From Phallus indusiatus (Eukaryota; Basidiomycota; Agaricomycetes; Phallales; Phallaceae), in NCBI GenBank assembly GCA_027605045.1, contig JAQFWX010000002.1, positions 1,736,001-1,800,000 on the forward strand: DNA of 64,000 bases, in the 5' to 3' direction. A program made the position numbers and the translations under genes. Within the stretch, counting starts at the first letter, position 1. Every line of letters starts with the position of its first letter. Under the pieces are notes generated by a model, which made no database searches, was not told the DNA's origin, and saw only the letters and a program-made list of their open reading frames with translations. Below are positions 26,169 through 37,010 of this stretch, piece by piece.

Positions 26169-27479
26169 ATGGATTCCTCACCCCCACCCTCTGCGCCCCA
26201 AATCGTCACCCTCGAAGATGTGGCGACTATTCTTATGCGACAATTCGCGGAAATGGATGCCCGCATGGCAAGACAGGAATCCCAGGCCTCACAGATGATT
26301 GAGGTCCTACGGAGCATCCGAGACGCGGCTAGAGCTGCTCCTACCCAAAACACCCCTGTTGATGACGCGTCCTCACCTGGACAACCACCGGCTCCTGAGC
26401 ATCAAGCCAGTTCACGTTCTTCCCGAAATACCCGACCTGCTGTACCTCCTTCGTTCGACGGAGATCGCTCCAAGGGTCGTGCCTTCTGGAACACCGTCGA
26501 GTTTTACATGAGTATATGCAGTCGTGACTTCGAGACTGATGAACTCAAGATCGGCTGGGCAATGTCGTACATGAATGAAGGCCGCGCCCTTACCTTCAGC
26601 GAATCTATGCTGAAAAAGTATCAAAGAGGAGAGAAGCCCTTCGTGGACTGGAATGCCTTTCGGGAACGATTCAAGGCGGATTTCTTTCCACAATCCGAGC
26701 AAGAAGATGCCATCAACACCCTCTATTCCAACCGCTACGTCCAAGGCAACAGGACTGTAGAAGAGTATGTGGACGCCTTCCGCGTGCTCATCGAGCACGC
26801 TGGCTTTACGGAGGGACTCGCCATTAACACGTACTTTCGTAACGGTTTAGACCCGACAATTGCATCTTTGGTAGCGACGATGAAGGACCGACCCGCACTT
26901 CACGACTACGAGGGCTGGATCAGGCAAGCATGCATGTTTGACATGGACAGGCATGCCAACGAGGCCTTCACTGCTGCTCGTCGCCGACTCGTAGGCTCTG
27001 GGACGGTTCAGACAAATCCCGTGATCGTCCCCATTAATCGACCCCGTCCCAACCCTTTTCCATCGTATCAGACCCTCCAGATCCAGAGGAGGCCCCCTGC
27101 CCCTTCCTATCAAGCTCCTTCTTACCCACCTCCCAGGCCAGCACCTCAACTCGTGCCCGCGTTGCCTCCTAGACCTGCGGCTTCTGCTCCTACATCCCAG
27201 GTTAGACATGACCCGATGGACGTTGACGCTGCTCGTCGACGCTTAGGCCCAGAGTCAACCAGATGTCATCGTTGTGGAGCAACAGGCCATTGGGCTCGTG
27301 AATGCCCTCGCGCATACGACATTCGGTATCTCCAGCCCGACGAATTGGACGACAATATCGCACATTTGTTGGCCCAGAAAGACGCGTTAGAAGCCCAGGC
27401 ACGTGGCGACTCTGCTCTGACCCAGGGCGAGACTGTGGCTGCGACAGAGGTAGAGGATTTTCAAAACGGCGACGAGTGA
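26169..27479 (+). CDS. Gag of the young chromovirus
   Basis: A 436-residue capsid-nucleocapsid polyprotein that packages the retrotransposon RNA. Retrotransposon gag core at about residues 90-280 (FDGDRSKGRAFWNTVEFYM, WNAFRERFKADFFPQSEQED, NRTVEEYVDAFRVL), Pro-rich linker, and a single CCHC zinc knuckle (CHRCGATGHWARECP, about residue 380). The frame is intact. The last ~177 nt overlap the pol frame in the -1 register. Confidence 0.93.
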   Translation: MDSSPPPSAPQIVTLEDVATILMRQFAEMDARMARQESQASQMIEVLRSIRDAARAAPTQNTPVDDASSPGQPPAPEHQASSRSSRNTRPAVPPSFDGDRSKGRAFWNTVEFYMSICSRDFETDELKIGWAMSYMNEGRALTFSESMLKKYQRGEKPFVDWNAFRERFKADFFPQSEQEDAINTLYSNRYVQGNRTVEEYVDAFRVLIEHAGFTEGLAINTYFRNGLDPTIASLVATMKDRPALHDYEGWIRQACMFDMDRHANEAFTAARRRLVGSGTVQTNPVIVPINRPRPNPFPSYQTLQIQRRPPAPSYQAPSYPPPRPAPQLVPALPPRPAASAPTSQVRHDPMDVDAARRRLGPESTRCHRCGATGHWARECPRAYDIRYLQPDELDDNIAHLLAQKDALEAQARGDSALTQGETVAATEVEDFQNGDE

Positions 27480-30400
27480 TAGATGCACCCTCGTTGCCGA
27501 CATCTAATAGATTCGACATTTTGTACATAGATCGCGAACAAAATGACACTTCTGATTCGAATCTAACTACCCCTGCTGCATCCCCTGACAAACCCAAAGA
27601 ATCGCCTCCACCTGCCACACGTTCTGTTTCTACCCCATGTATGCTGTCGCCTTCTCAACGTCGTGCATTGCCAAAGGAATACCGACTCGCAGCTACCGCA
27701 GGCACGCAGAAGCTAGAGATTCCAGTCGAGCTACAGAGTGTTGACACCGGAGCCCTGCTGCACAGCAAGGCCATGCTGGACACTGGAGCTAGCGGTATGT
27801 TCCTCGATCGCAACTTTGTCGAGAAACATCGGCTTCCCTCCGTACGTCTTGCTAAACCCATTCCCGTGTTTAACGTCGATGGTACACCCAACCACGCTGG
27901 CTCTATCACCCACGTTGTCGACCTCGTTGTTCGCTTTCGGGACCACTCTGAACGCACCTTGTTCGCCGTTACCTCACTCAAGTATCCCGTCCTGTTTGGA
28001 CTGCCGTGGTTCAAGGCTCACAATCCCGTCATAGACTACACAACTGGTCAAGTAGAGTTCATGCGCTGCAGCCCCAGTTGTCGGTCTTGTGCCCCACGCT
28101 GGCCAGCGGGTAAGCTCTCTAAGCGCGCTTTCCAACAGATCCGACGCGCACCTCTGCCAGAGCTCGACGACACTGAGGCCGATGATCCTGACATACCAGA
28201 CCTGGTCGACGTCGAGTCTGAGATTGAAGAGGGTGATCGACTGTTCGCGATATCTATGCTACCCGACGAGCCCGACACTCACCGCATATATGCCACCGAG
28301 ACCATCTCCCAGCGACTGGCTCAGGCCCACGCCAACAACGCAGACGCACCAGCTCTCAAGGGTTTTCGGGATATCGTGCCAGAGATGTTCCACGACTTTG
28401 CCGACATCTTTTCGAAGGAGTCATTCGACTCGTTGCCGCAATCGAAGAAGTGGGATCACCCGATAGAGCTTGTGCCAGGTTCTGAGCCCAAGTCGTGCAA
28501 GATCTACCCGTTGTCACCCAACGAGCAGGCCGAGTTGGACGCGTTTCTAGAAGAAAACCTTGCGTCTGGACGAATCCGACCCTCCAAGTCGCCCATGGCG
28601 TCCCCGGTATTCTTCATTAAGAAGAAAGATGGCTCTCTTCGTCTCATCCAGGACTATCGGGCATTGAATGCTATGACGATTAAGAACCGTTACCCGCTGC
28701 CCCTGATCTCAGAGCTCATCAACAAATTGCAAGGTGCCCGGTACTTTACCAAACTGGACGTGCGCTGGGGTTACAACAATGTGCGGATAAAGGAAGGAGA
28801 TGAGTGGAAGGCTGCTTTCCGCACCAACCGCGGCCTTTTCGAGCCCTTGGTGATGTTCTTTGGTCTCACTAACAGTCCTGCCACCTTCCAGACGATGATG
28901 AACGAGATCTTTGAAGACATGATCTCAGAGGGTGTCGTTGCCGTCTATATCGACGACATCCTCATCTACACTCGGGATCGGGAACAGCACGACCAGGTCA
29001 CTCGACGCGTTCTCGAACGTCTTCGTGAGCACAAGCTTTATCTCAAGGCAGAGAAATGTGAGTTCCGTCGGACTAAGATCGAATACTTAGGTGTCGTCAT
29101 TTCCGAGAACACAGTCGAGATGGATCCCGCGAAAGTCTCGGGAGTCAGAGACTGGCCCATCCCGAAGAACGTCACTGAGGTCCAGTCCTTCCTGGGCTTC
29201 GCCAACTTCTACCGTCGGTTTATCAAGGATTTCGCGCGTATTGCCAATCCCATGTTCGGGTTAACCAAGAAGGATACACCCTTCGTCTGGTCCGACACTT
29301 GTCAGCATGCTTTCGATACTCTGAAGTCGTCGATTACCTCTGCTCCCATTCTTCTCATTCCCAACCCCACTAATCCTTACCGGGTTGAAGCAGACAGCTC
29401 CGACTTTGCAACAGGCGTGGTTCTTTCACAGTTGTCGAACGAGGACGGCAAATGGCATCCTGTTGCGTTCTTCTCGAAGGCCCTCAGTCCCGTTGAACGC
29501 AACTACGAGATTCACGACAAGGAAATGCTGGCTATCATAAGGTCCTTAGAGGAATGGCGACACTTTCTCGAAGGCGCATCCCACCCTATCGACATACGGA
29601 CTGATCACAAGAATCTTGAATATTTCATGTCCGCGCGTAACCTAAATCGTCGTCAAGCTAGATGGTCAGTATATCTCTCACGATTCGACTTTACTCTGCA
29701 GCATATACCGGGTAAGTCGATGGGTAAACCTGATGGCTTATCCCGTCGCCCAGATCATGGCTCGGGAAAAGACGACAATCGTGGCGTCACTCTAATCCGA
29801 CCCGAAATGTTTGCAATCAATGCTCTGCAAACATTCCGTCTTAAGGGGGAGGAGGAGGACCTTTTACGCCAGATTCGCAAGGCCAATCGGGAAGGCAAGG
29901 TCGAGGATAGTGTGTCTAAAGCCGTCGCAACACTTCGTGCACTGGGTGGTCGTTCAGCTCACTCGTCGGAATGGTTTGAAGACCAGGACCTCCTCTACTA
30001 TCGCGGCAAGGTTTACGTGCCAAATGTGGACGAGTTGCGTCGGAAAATCCTTTCCAGACACCACGACACCAAACTCGGTGGTCACCCGGGTCGCTTCAAG
30101 ACTCTTGAGCTCGTTTCGCGCACCTTCTGGTGGCCAGGTGTCTCCAGGTATGTCCAACGCTACGTCGAGGCCTGCGACATGTGTCTACGTACGAAACCGT
30201 CTCGCCATGCTCCCTATGGCCTTCTCCGACCCACAGAAGTGCCAAGTCGACCTTGGGAACACATCTCAGTCGACTTCATCGTGGAGCTGCCAGAATCTAA
30301 CGGTTTTGACGCGATCCTCTCTGTCGTTGACTCTCTCACCAAACGGGTTCATTTCGTGCCGACATTTACGACACTTGACGCGACAGGTCTGGCCCGTCTG

Positions 30401-31775
30401 TACCTTCAACATGTCTGGAAGCTCCATGGGCTTCCCATGAAGGTGATCTCCGACAGGGGCCCCCAGTTCGCGTCCCGCTTCACGCAGGAGCTTTCTAGGC
30501 TCCTTGGCATACGGCTTGCACCCTCTACTGCATATCATCCTCAAACCGATGGTCAGACGGAACGTGTCAACGCAGAAGTCGAACAGTACCTTCGACTCTT
30601 CACCTCCGAGCGACAGGACGACTGGGACCAGATACTGCCCTTGGCTGAGTTCGCATATAACAACCACGTACACTCAGCTACGCGCGCGACACCGTTTGAG
30701 CTCGACACTGGACGACATCCTCGTATGGGATTCGAACCGCTGGTTGCCGACTCCAAGATCGAATCTGTCAACGAGTTCAAGACACGTATGGAGTCGACGA
30801 TAGAGGAAGCCAAGGCCGCCATAGCCAAGTCGAAGGACGAGATGGCCAAGTACTACAATCGGAAACACATCCCGGCACCTGAATACAAGATTGGCGACAA
30901 GGTATACCTCGATTCGAGCGACATTCGTACCACCAGGCCCTCCGCCAAGTTATCGCATCGGTACTTGGGGCCTTTTCCGATAGTCAGCAAGGTCGGATCA
31001 CACGCATACAAGCTGCGTTTACCACTGTCGATGTCAAGGCTTCATCCAGTGTTCCATGTCGGGAAGTTGCGTCCAAAGGTTGAAGATACAATCCCGGGTC
31101 GTCGCGTCAGGGCTCCCCCTCCTCCAGAGGTCAGAGATGACGGCGAGCATTACGTCGTGGAACGGATTTTAGACAGTCGGGTGTTCCGGAGACGACTCGA
31201 GTATAAGGTGCTGTTAGGGCGACTCAGAGCACACACCTAGAGGAGGGAAAACCTAAGATCTATTGGGGGACAACGACTAACTACTCACCTAGAGGAGGGA
31301 AAACCTAAGAGAACAAGCTTAGGTATCCCCCTCTAGGGAAATCGCATATAAGTACAGGATATGAGGCGCCCGACTGATCCCCATGGGATCCGAGGAGATA
31401 CAGACAAAAATCGAAATAAATCGAAAGATCGAGAGATCGAGAAAACGATGAAAATAGTGGAAATGACAAAATACGGGAAATGGTGGAAATCGAAGTGTGA
31501 AATGAAATCGAAAGAAATCGAAGAAATCGAATAATAGGGCAAGGCGCTAGCGTACCGTAACAGGTGCGTTGGGAAGGCTATGGTCCTGAGCATGATCAGT
31601 GGGAACCCGAGTCGAATATCGCAGCCCCGGATCTCATTAAGCAGTTCCACCGCGAACACCCGAGCGCGCCACGCTCGATAAATGGTCTTCTTTTCCATCG
31701 CCGCCCTCGGTTCGACTTTTCCAAGTTGCAAGCATCACTAGTCGAGACTACAGGCGTCGGGACGCCGCCTCGTTG
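27302..31775 (+). pseudogene. Pol of the young chromovirus, interrupted by a solo LTR before the chromodomain
   Basis: Polyprotein frame open from 27302 to 31240 with no obvious own start, in the -1 frame relative to gag, so frameshifting is implied. Domains in order: aspartic protease (MLDTGASGMFL), reverse transcriptase (FTKLDVRWGYNNVRI, VVAVYIDDILIY), RNase H (RVEADSSDFATGVVL, TDHKNLEYF), integrase zinc finger (HHDTKLGGHPGRFK, CDMCLRTKPS), DDE core (PWEHISVDFIVELP, VISDRGPQF, AYHPQTDGQTERVNAEVEQY). At 31212 an LTR-B insertion ends the frame. The chromodomain ([17 protein letters not shown]) resumes at 31563 in the expected register. Without the insertion it would be a full-length pol. Confidence 0.93.
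31212..31562 (-). repeat. Solo LTR, subfamily B, inside the young pol
   Basis: 351 bp, flanked by the duplication GGTGC (31207-31211 and 31563-31567). On the minus strand it begins TGTTACGGTACGCTAGCGC and ends GAGTCGCCCTAACA, termini close to those of LTR-A. It is the youngest event in this stack. Confidence 0.93.
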
Positions 31776-31788
31776 AAAGGGGGGGTGG

Positions 31789-32187
31789 TGTCAGGGTACG
31801 CTACCGCGTCCCCTCATTTTTCCTCATTTATTATCATCGGTATATATTCCCCTCTACTTTATTTATATTTCCCATATATTATCTCCACCCTCCGTTTGCT
31901 CCCTCTGTCTCTATTCCACTTTCTCTACTTGCGCGCGTCGCGCGTTCGCACCCGGCGTGACGCCGTAGGCGTCACGTCGCTTATGTTCGGTTTGGGCGTC
32001 TGGCACTTAGCTGTGTCAGGGCCGCACGCCGCGCTATCGTTTTTCATGTATATAGTCGCTGTCCCTAGAGTGAGGGTCCCTAAGCTTGTTCTCTTAGGAT
32101 CCCCTCCCTCTAGGTGAGTAGTTAGTTCTCCCCAATATATTTATCTTAGGATCCCCTCCCTCTAGTGTGAGCTGAGTAGCCCTAACA
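31789..32187 (+). repeat. 3' LTR of the young chromovirus (subfamily A)
   Basis: Nearly identical to 25609-26003; differs by a few bases of indel in the CGCGCG run. Followed by GCAAT. Confidence 0.95.
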
Positions 32188-33906
32188 GCAATGAGCTCGT
32201 GCTCATGAGTCCGGTAGTTGTACTGTGCCGGAGTGAATTTCTTAGACATAAACCCTGCGGGTCTGCAGGTTTGCCAACTTGCGCCTTGACCATAGTACGC
32301 ACCGACGCCACACTTGGATCCATCGGTTACAAGCCAAATTGGCTCGTCGCTATCAGGATTGATAGGTTTAAGAACTGGGGTGTTCTTCGTCAACGCTTTG
32401 ATTGCGTTGAAACAGCGTTCTAGTGCCAGTGTCCACTCGAATTGCCTGTTGTTGTGGGTACATCCCGACAATGGGGAAGTGTAAGTAGCGACTCCCGGAA
32501 GGTAGGCGGCAACGTATTGCACCAGCCCTAAGAACTTCTGAACGTCGTTGAACGTACATGGGGTTCTCCAGTCGCGAATTTTATCCATCTTATCCATATC
32601 TGGGTGGATACCATCGTCGTCAATGATGTGTCCTAGGCACTCCAATCGTTTGGAGTATAAGTCAACTTTCTTCTGACTTAGGTAGAGTTGTTCCTTCCTC
32701 AATCTCGAGAAGGCAATCTCCAGATGTTCCTGGTGTTGTTGGATCGTCATTGAGTAGACGAACACGTCGTCGATGTACGAGTGTATGTTTCTTCCGATGT
32801 GGTCCCGGAATATATGGGTCATCAATCTCTGGAATGTCGAAGGCGCGTTGCAATCACCTTGTTGCATAACATGGCTTTTAAACGTGCCATATATCGTCGA
32901 GAACGTGGTCTTATCCACGTCTTCCGGAGCAATTCTGACTTGCTCGTAAGCTTCTGTTAGGTCAATTTTCGACCTGTACTTGTGTCTCGCCATGTCTTGG
33001 CGAATGGTCTCCTGGTCTGGAAACGGGGTCACGTCTTTCAACGTATTATCATTCTGCTGACGCAGGTCAAATACCGTGCGTAGTCCTGATAATGCCTTCT
33101 TAAACAGGCATAGCATAGGGATGGCTTGCTGTGCGACAGTCGGTTCCCACCAACCTGCTTGCGTGTAGCGCTCTATTTTTTCAGCCAGCAGTGGCTTGAG
33201 GGCGTCTGGGCACTTCGGTAGTCTGTACCGGATAACCTTGTTCGGTTCTATTAATGGGATATGATGATTTACATCCCTAAATGGGGGGAGTCTATTCGGC
33301 ACTGGCCCGAATAAGTCGCTGTACTCCTCCTTCCAGTACTCGCGTAGCGGGTAGGTTCTCATCCTTAAGTTCCGGTACTCGGATCTTCCGTCTCACTGCT
33401 ACTGCGTTAGACGTAGTAGTTATGGGGCGTGCTGATGCTATGGCTAAGCTTTCACTTAACTCGGTGGGCTCATCCGTGGTGTCAGGTATTTCAGTGAACC
33501 GTTCCACTGGAGTGATTACTCCTCCATCCCGGGTGATTATTCCGTTGCCAAAGTCCAGGCAGATGTCATACCTTTTCAGGAATGGTACGCCAATTATGAC
33601 GTCGTAGTAGTCAATGTTGACTATATCAAAGTATTCTAATACACTAATATCCCCAAATTCTATTCGGGTATACGTTCCATACTGTATTACGGACTTACTT
33701 CCTTTCACTGCGAGCTGCAGTGATACTGGCTTATCCAGTTTGAATGTCTTCGCTCCAGTCGTGAGCAAGAATGATGGTGACATTATCATGCCTTGACATC
33801 CACTGTCAATCAAACAATGCGCTAATTGGCCGTTTACGAGCCAGTAACCCTCTAGGGGTTTTATTGATTCTTTATCACGCTTTGGAGCCCTTGACTTAGG
33901 TCTCAT
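32188..33906 (-). pseudogene. Older chromovirus pol, 5' half (protease, reverse transcriptase, start of RNase H)
   Basis: The protease frame (33906-33292) has CLIDSGCQGMIMSP and IIGVPFLKRYDICLD. The reverse transcriptase frame (33362-32188) has YRSKIDLTEAYEQVRI, QQGDCNAPSTFQRLM, IHSYIDDVFVYS and the RNase H start LVTDGSKCGVGAYYGQG and YRTHEHELIA. The two frames overlap by ~70 nt and lie in different registers near 33300-33362, where a continuous protein is expected, so one frameshift has occurred. No gag lies upstream; the frame runs into the repeated block at 34002. Confidence 0.88.
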
Positions 33907-34001
33907 CGTGTGGTCATACAGGGGTTCTTCCTGTGACTTAATCGTCCCAATGGTGGACGAGCCTTGTTTGATAACAAGTAGTCTTCTTTCATCATAACCG
34001 T

Positions 34002-34880
34002 TGTAACGATCCGATGAATATAGCTTAGTGTATGCCGGCTATAAGTGATCGGAATAACTACTAGATATTTGATTATAGAGGTCATTAGTCTACCGTGGAG
34101 CGGGTCCTGGTGCTGATTTCGGGTAATGAGAGAACGAGTAGATGGGGAATGGGGATGTAGGGATGTATGCGCTGATATCGAAACCAACACAGACAAAACA
34201 CCAACAACAACTGCAACGACTAGGAGAGATCGTATACAAATGTGCAAGTGATATAATGAACAGGCGTCGGCAAAAGACTTGAGTTGCGACTTAGTACGGA
34301 GGATCTACAATCAAGGATGACAGTTATCCTTCTGCGAGTTAGTGAAGCGACAATAAAATTGAAATGAAAATCGCTAGTTTATACTCCGAGACCTCACTCA
34401 GAGTTAATCCAAAGATAAAGATGTGAGCGTAGAATTAGACTAGAGACGAAACTTGACTTGAACTTGAACTGAGCTTGACTTAAACTGAACTAGACTTAAA
34501 CTGTGAGACAACCCGTATCGGTAGATTGCTGCTGTTACAAGTATTTACATGCAGTATTTATACCTTTCAAGAAACGTAGCATTGGTAAGACGATTATTCA
34601 TCGTTCACCAAGATGACAAATAGAAAGAAACAAAAAGAACAAAAGGGAACAAAAAGAAATATGGAATGGGGGGTGCGAGAGAGGAATGAGTAATACAATT
34701 ACACAAAAAGAGTGATATCACAAATCAATAGGAGAAATGATGAAACCCAAACAAAAGAACAAAAGAAAAACCAACAAAGGAACAAAACCGGCCTAAGACA
34801 CAGCCTTTGTCAGAACTGGCACCCGACTCTTCCCGCGCTGCCTCTTTATCCTGAATCGCATCGTTACCATCCTAATCTTC
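34002..34880 (-). repeat. Repeat block E1 (LTR-like), 3' flank of P1a
   Basis: Direct repeat of 37011-37888. The first ~538 bp have complementary ends (TGTAACGATCC ... GCTGTTACA), as LTRs do. On the minus strand a TATA-like GGTATAAATA lies just outside this part (about 34550-34560). It abuts the pol remnant at 34001. No matching 5-bp flanks were found, so LTR identity is unproven. Confidence 0.55.
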
Positions 34881-35051
34881 TTACTGATCGGTCATCCATC
34901 GATAGGATCGTCTTCGTCATGAATATGATACATTCATGAATCCTAAGGCTATGCTTAGTATCCTCGGATCGCGCACCAGATCAGCATGGAGCTCAGCATA
35001 GGCCAAGGGGGAGATCTTAGTTATATCGTATGGTGTTTTGATCGATAGATA
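34881..35051. other. Short spacer between E1 and P1a
   Basis: No gene is seen; 3' flank of P1a on the minus strand, absent from the second cassette because P1b ends closer to its repeat block. Confidence 0.3.
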
Positions 35052-35609
35052 CTATTCTAATCTTCTTCGTTGACTAGGTCTTGGTATAATTTGCATAGGT
35101 CGCATGCGATTTCGATTAGTACGTAGTCGAGGGGCATCGGGGGCAGGTTCTTCAGGTTCTTCATATTCTGGCAATGGAGTTGTAGGCTGATGGGGAGGGG
35201 GTTCTACAAAAACATCCCAGGGAGCGTCTAGAAAGAGAACATAATTGTGGAATAAGGCAGGTCGATAGAAAATAAGACGCCAAATGAGAATCCCAGGGCG
35301 ATGTGATACGAGGGCCCTGATCAGAGTATACGATGCTTGCATAATCGGTATATGAACGTTTTCATCTACTTTGACTTCATCGGGTAATTGTAGATCGTCG
35401 TAAAAATACCGAAACTCGAGTGCTGGATTAGCGTATCGTGGCCAGGGATTATCTTCTTCCACTTCTACTTCGTCGCTCTCCAATTGATATTCGCGAACCA
35501 TAGTCTGAAAGTTATCATGTCTTCTATATGGAGGTGGAGAATTAAAATTGGGATAAAAAGGAAATGGAATGATGGAAAGTGTGCGATAGCCAATAGGTTG
35601 GATGGACAT
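35052..35609 (-). CDS. P1a: unrecognised cassette protein, 185 residues
   Basis: Family not recognised. Single-exon frame starting MSIQPIGYRTLSIIPFPFYP, with an acidic stretch (LESDEVEVEEDNPWPRY). The core is conserved with its paralogue P1b: YDDLQLPDEV, then GILIWRLIF and YVLFLDAPWDVFVEPPP; P1b has GVLIWRLVF and FLFVDAPLSVMPPPP. The tail is Pro-rich then Arg-rich (RPSQRRRLE). No signal peptide or membrane helix is clear. It lies 110 nt downstream of P2a on the same strand, and P2b-P1b repeat that order and spacing, so the two probably form a unit. Confidence 0.55.
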   Translation of the reverse strand: MSIQPIGYRTLSIIPFPFYPNFNSPPPYRRHDNFQTMVREYQLESDEVEVEEDNPWPRYANPALEFRYFYDDLQLPDEVKVDENVHIPIMQASYTLIRALVSHRPGILIWRLIFYRPALFHNYVLFLDAPWDVFVEPPPHQPTTPLPEYEEPEEPAPDAPRLRTNRNRMRPMQIIPRPSQRRRLE

Positions 35610-35718
35610 AATGGTGAAAAAGACAAAAGTTGAAAAGAATTTAAGCTCCGAAACAAGAAGGATGTTTTTAGGTGAATGGATAGGTGCGGAACTTCTCTTG
35701 TAGTATTCCTTTTATTCT

Positions 35719-36396
35719 TTATTGTTCTACTGGTTCTGATCGGGTTCGTTCCAGGAGGCCAGAACAGACTCGTCGAAGAGTGCGAAGGGTTTGTTGATAT
35801 CGGGGAGGTCGTATGGTCATTTCGGAAGTAGTAGGAGATTGAGGAGGGGAGGAATCATGAAAAGAAGGGTTTAGTGGTTCTTTAGGAATGGGATTGGGTG
35901 ATCGATAAAATTCTAGAGCAGGTTGGTGATTACATGCTGATAGGATCCATCGGCTGGGAACATCCAGGACCATTATCATGTAATCTAATCCGACTTGTGC
36001 TGTTAACCAAACACGATATGAATCTTGTAGGGCTGATTCTGGAGTAGAATAAACATGAGTGACTGTGAACCATCTTAGTTCCTTCTCGATATAGACTTCT
36101 TTTCCGAAAGCCAAGAAGGGGTGTACGATATCTGAACTTCTACACTTATCGATAGATCGAGGGACCTTGTGCGAATAAACTGGGAGTAAGGTCTTGGAGT
36201 CCATTTCGAGAATAGGAGTGGGCGAATAATACGTAAATAGAGTTGTCTCGATATCCAAATCATGAGTGCGAGGACTATCATGAGTATAACGAAAGACCGG
36301 GGGAAAAACATCTTCTTCTGGGGACGGTTCTCGGGAATTGGAAGAAGGGGAGGGGTGTTTGAAAGAAATGGAAGAAGAAAGTCGAAGATTGAACAT
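35719..36396 (-). CDS. P2a: unrecognised cassette protein, 225 residues
   Basis: Family not recognised. Intact frame starting MFNLRLSSSISFKHPSPSSN. Conserved with P2b: HDSPRTHDLDIETTLFTY (P2b SPRTYDLDLNTTLYTY), CRSSDIVHPF, GKEVYIEKELRWFTVTHVYS, TPESALQDSYRVWL and VLDVPSRWI. The C-terminus is basic (RTLRRVCSGLLERTR). The segment VWLTAQVGLDYMIMVLDVPSRW resembles in outline the P1 core IWRLIF...YVLFLDAPWD, so P1 and P2 may share an ancestral domain; this is inference. The two adjacent copies keep similar proteins, arguing against chance frames. Confidence 0.55.
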   Translation of the reverse strand: MFNLRLSSSISFKHPSPSSNSREPSPEEDVFPPVFRYTHDSPRTHDLDIETTLFTYYSPTPILEMDSKTLLPVYSHKVPRSIDKCRSSDIVHPFLAFGKEVYIEKELRWFTVTHVYSTPESALQDSYRVWLTAQVGLDYMIMVLDVPSRWILSACNHQPALEFYRSPNPIPKEPLNPSFHDSSPPQSPTTSEMTIRPPRYQQTLRTLRRVCSGLLERTRSEPVEQ

Positions 36397-37010
36397 TTTA
36401 TTGTTTGTTGATTTTTAGGTGAACTGGGGTGTCAAACGAGCTGGAAGTGAGTTGTTCAAGAAGAGTAGATTTAGAAGTCCGCTTTAGGAAGAACCATCCC
36501 TATTACCAAATTAAGGAAGATTTTGGTGCGCGACACCGTGATCTTCGGTTATCACCATCATGTATGCGCCTACTGCGTCTTCATTCTCGTCCCACTCATA
36601 GTGGTCCCCTCCCCCGTAGTCCACTGCTTCCGCGGTGTCTTGACCTTGTTCAGTGTCATCATACTGTGGGGATTCCTCCACTTCTAGTATGTTAACTCCC
36701 GTTTCTTCCTCTATAATTGCGTCGAGCAGCTCGTCCGCATCGTCTTCATCTTCCTCCTCAACGTGCATTACGTTAGCACGTACCTGTCACTGGAGACATA
36801 GGAAAGTTTGCTTGACATGCAAACCATTAAGTAAACTTCAAGCAGAGACCCAGTTTGCTTAGAGTTTCCCATTGTTTCAAACTTTGTACAAACTCTTAAT
36901 TTGATCAGAGTTTACTTGTGTGTCAAGGTCCGAGTCTTCGGATGAGTTCGAGGGATTCGAGAACGAGTTCGAGATCGATGAGGAACTTGGCTTCAACGTA
37001 TGTGTTGCGC
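36397..37010. other. Spacer between cassettes, with an acidic open frame and a CACTA fragment
   Basis: A minus-strand open frame (36768-36511) encodes a very acidic peptide ending DHGVAHQNLP. A similar VAHQNLPNW string occurs upstream of P2b (about 39740-39770). The region is split by the CACTA fragment at 36788. Beyond it, an acidic plus-strand stretch (SDEFEGFENEFEIDEELGF) is open up to 37011. No function is recognised. Confidence 0.35.
36788..36921. mobile_element. Fragment of the short CACTA-like element
   Basis: Starts CACTGGAGACATAGGAAAGT and is closely similar to the left ~134 bp of the element at 19985. The rest, including the other terminus, is missing. Confidence 0.75.

Larger units (their letters stand above)
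25609..32187 (+). mobile_element. Young Ty3/gypsy chromovirus, nearly complete
   Basis: Two near-identical LTRs (25609-26003 and 31789-32187) enclose gag and pol; the 5-bp target duplication GCAAT lies at 25604-25608 and 32188-32192. A polypurine tract (GAAAGGGGGGGTGG) directly precedes the 3' LTR. The LTRs differ mainly by small indels in a GC-rich run, implying recent insertion. The element is inserted in the RNase H region of an older chromovirus on the opposite strand. Its own pol is broken near the C-terminus by a solo LTR-B (31212-31562). Confidence 0.95.
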
